64,000 nucleotides of DNA. Source: Phycisphaeraceae bacterium. GTDB lineage: Bacteria > Planctomycetota > Phycisphaerae > Phycisphaerales > UBA1924. This document shows, in pieces, positions 60,035 to 64,000 of the stretch (within the stretch, counting starts at the first letter, position 1; every line of letters starts with the position of its first letter). A program made the position numbers and the translations under genes. The notes below the pieces were generated by a model, which saw only the letters and a list, made by a program, of their open reading frames with translations, made no database searches and was not told where the DNA came from. The stretch covers positions 310,001-374,000 of the forward strand of contig JAHBXC010000001.1 of the NCBI GenBank assembly GCA_019636675.1, written 5' to 3'.

Positions 60035-60958
60035 ATGCACTTCAGCGACCTCATCAAGCAGCGAGGCACGACCTTCTCCTTCGAGTTCTTCCCCCCGAAG
60101 GACGAGGCGTCCGCATCCGAGCTGTTCGCGGCTATCCGCGAGCTTGAGGCCCTGCGCCCGTCGTTCGTCTCGGTCACCTACGGCGCGGGCGGCACGACTC
60201 GCCGGATCACCATCGACCTCGTGCTGCGCCTCAAGCGCGAGACGAGTCTCGAGATCCTCCCCCACCTCACCTGCGTGTGCCACACCGAGGCGGAGATCTA
60301 CGACATCCTCGAGGAGTACGCGAACGCCGGCATCGGCAACATCCTCGCGCTCGGGGGCGACACGCCGCGCAGCAAGCCCGACCACGACCGACGCATCGAC
60401 GCGTTCCGGCACGCACGCGACCTGGTCTCGTTCGTCCGCGCCTTTAAGGACCGCTCCGGGGGCAGGAACATCCGCGACCCGCGCGGCTACGGGATCGGGG
60501 TTGCCGGGTACCCCGAGGGCCACCCCTCCACGCCCAACCGGCTCGTCGAGCTCGACCACCTCAAGGCGAAGGTGGACGCCGGCGCGTCGTTCATCATCAC
60601 GCAACTCTTCTTCGATAACCGCGACTTCTACGACTTCCGCGAGCGCTGCAAGCTCGCCGGGATCACTGTCCCCATCATCGCAGGCGTGATGCCGATAACC
60701 TCGGCCGCCGGCATGAAGCGCATGGCCGACCTGGCCGCGGGTGCGCGGTTCCCGGCGTCGCTGATCCGAGCGATCCAGCGAGCCGGCGACGACCCGGCGG
60801 CGGTGCGTCGCGTGGGCGTGCACTGGGCAACCGAGCAGTGCCGCGACCTGCTGGATCATGAGGTCTCGGGCATCCACTTCTACACGCTCAACCGATCGAC
60901 CGCGACCCGCGAGATCTACGCGAACCTGGGCGTTAAGGACTCTCTCGCGCTCGCGTGA
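60035..60958 (+). CDS. metF: Methylenetetrahydrofolate reductase
   Basis: FAD enzyme that reduces 5,10-methylene-THF to 5-methyl-THF, the methyl donor for methionine synthase. The 307 residues show FSFEFFPPKDE, VTYGAGGTTR, LPHLTCVCHT, NILALGGDTP, GVAGYPEGHP, FIITQLFFDN and IAGVMPI, in family order and length (about 300). ATG 60035 gives the standard N-terminus (MHFSDLIKQRG). With ahcY and the SahR-like regulator it forms the SAM-cycle group: ahcY returns homocysteine, metF supplies the methyl group. Confidence 0.97.
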   Translation: MHFSDLIKQRGTTFSFEFFPPKDEASASELFAAIRELEALRPSFVSVTYGAGGTTRRITIDLVLRLKRETSLEILPHLTCVCHTEAEIYDILEEYANAGIGNILALGGDTPRSKPDHDRRIDAFRHARDLVSFVRAFKDRSGGRNIRDPRGYGIGVAGYPEGHPSTPNRLVELDHLKAKVDAGASFIITQLFFDNRDFYDFRERCKLAGITVPIIAGVMPITSAAGMKRMADLAAGARFPASLIRAIQRAGDDPAAVRRVGVHWATEQCRDLLDHEVSGIHFYTLNRSTATREIYANLGVKDSLALA

Positions 60959-61104
60959 CGCCTGGTCCGAATATCCCGGGCTCCCGATCAGTTCCATGGA
61001 AGCACAGACCTCCCGCCAGACCCGAAACACGGGCTGTTGCGCTTGTGTGAAGGTCACGATGCGCCGACCAAGGGGTGACACTCTTTACGGGTCGCTGCGC
61101 ATCC

Positions 61105-62250
61105 ATGAGTTCCAAAGAAAACATCATCGACTCGGTCCGGCTCGCGGCCCACGAGTGCTCCGCGCTGCTCGACGCCCTCGACAAGGCCTCCGGCGCCGAC
61201 GGTGGGGCAACGAAACGCGGCACGAAGCGCTGGCGGTATCGCAACCGGATCCTCACCTCGATCAAGCAGAACGGGCTCGCGCAGACCTTCTATGTCTCGC
61301 CGCGCAACCTGTCGTCGGGCGGGATCGCCTTCCTCCACGGCGGCTATGTCCACCCCGGCAGCCCGGTCGCCGTGGTGCTCCGCGACAAGCTCGACGAGGT
61401 CAAGACCTTCCGCGGGCGCACGACGCGCTGCACCCACGTGAAGGGACGCCTGCACGAGGTCGCGGTGCAGTTCGAGAGCAAGCTCAACCCAAAGGACTTT
61501 GTCCCGCCGACCAGCGAGCCGGGGTTCAACGTCGAACAGGTCGATCTGGCCCGGCTCATGGGCAAGGTGCTCGTCGTCGAGGACTTCCGCCCCGATCAGC
61601 GCCTCATCGCGCACTACTTCAAAGGCACGAACCTCGACATCACCTACGCGCAGAGTCTCGAGGATGCGAGGCAGATTCTCGATCACGCCACCGACCTCGT
61701 GTTCCTCGACACCACGCTCCCCGACGCCAGCGGCGCCGACGCGGTCGTCGGCCTGCGCAAGGCGGGATTCGCCGGGCCGATCGTCGCGATCACGCCCGAG
61801 CGCAACCCCACGCAGCGGTCGCAGCTCCTGAGCACGGGCGCGAACGAGGTTCTTTCGAAACCCATGGACCTCTCGCTGCTGCAGCAGGCCGCAGCCGAAT
61901 TCCTGATCGCCGGCGGGTGCGAGCCCGAGGTGACCACGATGCTGTTCTCGACGCTCGCCGATGATTCCACGAGCGAGCTCATTGCGCACTATGTGCAGGA
62001 CTGCCACCGGCTCAGCGACACCATCGCCGACGCCGTCGAGAAACGCGACATCGCGGCGGTGCGCCAGCACATCGGCAGCATCCGGGGTAGCGCCGGGGCG
62101 CACGGGTTCATGCCGATCGATCGCGTCGCGCAGGCCGCCCTCAGGGAGATCGACGCGACGCACGACCTCGACGAGGCCATGATCGCGATTCAGGCGGTTA
62201 TCAACGCCTGCAAGCGTGCCGCGGTGCGCGAGCCCGCCGATTCCCACTGA
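61105..62250 (+). CDS. PilZ-like / receiver / Hpt-like multidomain signalling protein
   Basis: A 381-residue signalling protein. Residues about 35-135 resemble a PilZ domain (KRWRYRNRI; YVSPRNLSSGGIAFLHGGYVHPG; LHEVAVQF), which binds cyclic di-GMP in many proteins. Residues about 152-270 are a receiver domain with VLVVED, phospho-acceptor Asp202 in LVFLDTTLP and Lys252 in LSKPM. The C-terminal helices (about 285-375) look like an Hpt domain (IRGSAGAHGF), but Gly324 occupies the normal phospho-histidine position; the nearest His is 322. ATG 61105 (MSSKENI) is chosen. It follows metF by 146 bases; mnmG is convergent. Output partner unknown. Confidence 0.8.
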   Translation: MSSKENIIDSVRLAAHECSALLDALDKASGADGGATKRGTKRWRYRNRILTSIKQNGLAQTFYVSPRNLSSGGIAFLHGGYVHPGSPVAVVLRDKLDEVKTFRGRTTRCTHVKGRLHEVAVQFESKLNPKDFVPPTSEPGFNVEQVDLARLMGKVLVVEDFRPDQRLIAHYFKGTNLDITYAQSLEDARQILDHATDLVFLDTTLPDASGADAVVGLRKAGFAGPIVAITPERNPTQRSQLLSTGANEVLSKPMDLSLLQQAAAEFLIAGGCEPEVTTMLFSTLADDSTSELIAHYVQDCHRLSDTIADAVEKRDIAAVRQHIGSIRGSAGAHGFMPIDRVAQAALREIDATHDLDEAMIAIQAVINACKRAAVREPADSH

Positions 62251-62262
62251 GTCGACCTCGCA

Positions 62263-64000
62263 TCAGCGCCGCCTCGACGCGATGAGCAGCAGCGTCAGGT
62301 CCGCCGGGGTCACGCCCTCGAGCCGCCCGGCCTGGCCGAAGGTGCTGGGCCGGAACCGGGCCAGCGCCTGCCTCGCCTCGTTGCGAAGCCCGTCGACGCT
62401 CTCGTACGCGACATGCTCCGGGATCCTCCGGCGCTCCATGCTCTCCTGACGCTTGATCTCGGCCCGCTGCCGACGCAGGTACCCCTCGTACTTCTGATCG
62501 GTCAGCGCCGAGACCAGCGTCTCCTCGCTCCACACCCTCGGCGCGAGTCGCGCGAGCACGCCGCGCAGGTCGTCGACGCCGAACTCCTGGCGCTTGCAGA
62601 CCCGCGCCAGCGGCACGCCTTCGAGGTGCGCCCGCTGGATCGTCTCCTCCAGCGCCGCACGCTCCTCGCGACGGCTCTCGAAACGAGACCATCGGGCGTC
62701 GTCGCAGATCCCCCACTCGCGCGCCAGCGGGGTGAGCCGGTCCGGCGCGTTGTCGGCGCGAAGCAACAGCCGGTGTTCGGCGCGGCTCGTGAACATCCTG
62801 TACGGCTCGGTCGGGGTCTTCGTCACCAGATCGTCGAGCAGCACCCCGATGTACGCCTGATCGCGCCCGAGCGTCACGAGGCACTCACCCAGCGCGAACC
62901 GGGCGGCGTTGACGCCGGCGATCACCCCCTGCGCGCCCGCCTCCTCGTACCCGCTCGTCCCGTTGATCTGGCCGGCGAGGAACAGCCCCTCGATGCGCTT
63001 GGTCATCGTGGTCGCGTCGATCTGGTGCGGCGGGACCATGTCGTACTCGACCGCGTACCCGTGCAGCAGGATCTCGGCCCGTTCGCAGCCGGCCATCCCG
63101 CGCACGATCGTCTCCTGTACGTCGCGAGGGAGCGAGGTCGCGATGCCGTTGCAGTAGATCGAATCGTCCCGGTGGCTCTCTGGCTCCAGGAAGACCTGGT
63201 GCGAGTCCTTGTCGGCGAATCGCACGACCTTGTCCTCGATCGACGGGCAGTAGCGCGGCCCGCGCGACTCGATCTGTCCGGAGAACATCGGCGCCCGATG
63301 CAGGTTCGCCCGGATCGCGCCGTGCACTCGCTCGTTCGTCCGCGTGATGCGGCACTCAACCTGCCCGATCAGCGGGAACCGCGACGGCTCTGTCATGTCG
63401 CTGAACGGCGCGGGACGCTCGTCGCCGCGCTGGGGCTCGAGCGCGTCCCAGTCGATCGTCGAGCGGCGCAATCGCGGCGGGGTGCCGGTCTTCAGCCGTC
63501 CCATCTCGAATCCAAGCTCGCGAAGCGACGCGGAGATGCCCGTCGCCGGCGCTTCGCCCACGCGCCCACCCGGGGTCCGGTCCTCGCCGGTGTGCATGAG
63601 CCCGCGCATGAAGGTGCCGGTGGTCAGCACGACGGCGCGCGCCCTGACCGCGACCTGTTCGCCCACTCGGCGCTCGCGCACGATCGCTCCCGCGAGCGCC
63701 CCGTCCTCGAACAGGAGACGCTCGACGCCGCCCTCGATGACGGCGATCTCGGGGCGCGCGCGGATCAGGCGCTGCGCCTCCTCGGCGTACGCGTGCTTGT
63801 CGCACTGCGCGCGCGGGCCGCGCACCGCCGCGCCCTTGGAGGTGTTCAGCGCCTTGAACATGATGCCCGTCGCGTCGGTGATGCGCCCCATCAGCCCGCC
63901 CAGCGCGTCGATCTCGCGGACCATCTGTCCCTTGGCGAGACCGCCGATCGCCGGATTGCACGACATCACGCCGATCTTGGACGCGTCGAGCGTGACGATC
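62263..64000 (-). CDS. mnmG: tRNA uridine-5-carboxymethylaminomethyl modification enzyme MnmG (N-terminus beyond window)
   Basis: FAD-dependent partner of MnmE in modifying U34 of tRNAs. About 578 residues are visible and the frame stays open to the window edge, so the N-terminal FAD-binding GxGxxG segment (roughly 40-50 residues) lies outside. Visible signatures are SCNPAIGGLAKGQMVREIDALGG, GRLKTGTPPRL, SRGPRYCPSIEDKVVRF, the second GidA signature GQINGTSGYEEAGAQG, and TSRAEHRLLLRADNAP. The C-terminal tRNA-binding helices are complete. An internal ATG at 63969 is not the start. The stop is 12 bases from the convergent signalling gene. Confidence 0.97.
   Translation of the reverse strand, partial: IVTLDASKIGVMSCNPAIGGLAKGQMVREIDALGGLMGRITDATGIMFKALNTSKGAAVRGPRAQCDKHAYAEEAQRLIRARPEIAVIEGGVERLLFEDGALAGAIVRERRVGEQVAVRARAVVLTTGTFMRGLMHTGEDRTPGGRVGEAPATGISASLRELGFEMGRLKTGTPPRLRRSTIDWDALEPQRGDERPAPFSDMTEPSRFPLIGQVECRITRTNERVHGAIRANLHRAPMFSGQIESRGPRYCPSIEDKVVRFADKDSHQVFLEPESHRDDSIYCNGIATSLPRDVQETIVRGMAGCERAEILLHGYAVEYDMVPPHQIDATTMTKRIEGLFLAGQINGTSGYEEAGAQGVIAGVNAARFALGECLVTLGRDQAYIGVLLDDLVTKTPTEPYRMFTSRAEHRLLLRADNAPDRLTPLAREWGICDDARWSRFESRREERAALEETIQRAHLEGVPLARVCKRQEFGVDDLRGVLARLAPRVWSEETLVSALTDQKYEGYLRRQRAEIKRQESMERRRIPEHVAYESVDGLRNEARQALARFRPSTFGQAGRLEGVTPADLTLLLIASRRR

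Overview
The window reads as a high-GC chromosomal segment of a planctomycete, most likely class Phycisphaerae. The pointers are two secreted proteins with an IPLP-type (VPLPA/PEP-CTERM-like) sorting tail, a large secreted protein closed by two dockerin-like calcium repeats between cysteines, several large exported TlpA-like thioredoxins with long N-terminal regions, a lysine/alanine/proline-rich DksA-like protein, many GTG starts, and short operons that switch strand every two or three genes. I see no phage, insertion sequence, tRNA, rRNA or CRISPR array. The taxonomic call is inference from gene content.

Layout. 1-6.3 kb: 3' end of aspS, a minus-strand pair (NAD(P)-dependent epimerase and glutamate/dicarboxylate symporter), a KefB-like antiporter, and trxB. 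6.4-14.2 kb: an exported TlpA-like protein divergent from alanine dehydrogenase, a cysteine-desulfurase-like aminotransferase, a UbiD-type decarboxylase and a methyltransferase. 14.2-20.4 kb: a two-gene ABC exporter, two tandem paralogous sorting-tail proteins, proC and accA. 20.4-25.3 kb: the DksA-like protein coupled to lspA, a membrane TPR-like protein, a cupin, and a metallo-beta-lactamase/alpha-beta hydrolase pair. 25.4-33.3 kb: two more TlpA-like proteins, an MFS permease, a TPR protein and a HEAT-repeat-like exported protein. 33.3-36.8 kb: a 500-base gene-free leader with a candidate three-way-junction RNA, then the 943-residue dockerin protein and a strong terminator.

36.8-47.2 kb: pgk and miaA (divergent), topA, a ClC channel, rnpA-yidD, a TetR regulator with a likely operator, an IscS/NifS-type cysteine desulfurase and a solitary nuoC. 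47.4-50 kb: a small hypothetical gene, then rpsB-tsf with a large inverted repeat between them and a textbook terminator. 50-56.6 kb: an M42 peptidase, ygfZ coupled to an OppF-type ATPase, and a minus-strand trio (LigD-phosphoesterase-like protein, asnB, DUF2007-type membrane protein). 56.6-64 kb: a TPR lipoprotein, the methyl-cycle cluster (ArsR-methyltransferase regulator, ahcY, metF), a PilZ-receiver-Hpt-like protein, and mnmG running off the right edge.

The most striking signals beyond ordinary genes are: (1) a compact promoter/operator in front of the ArsR-methyltransferase gene, in which a perfect 9+9 inverted repeat spans the predicted transcription start and the start codon, heading a SAH-recycling cluster; (2) the three-way-junction RNA candidate before the dockerin gene; (3) a family of GGCA-rich extragenic elements (9-10 kb, 45.4 kb, 49.0 kb), two of which fold into long imperfect hairpins next to ribosome-binding regions. 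All functional statements come from motif recognition by eye; no database search was run.
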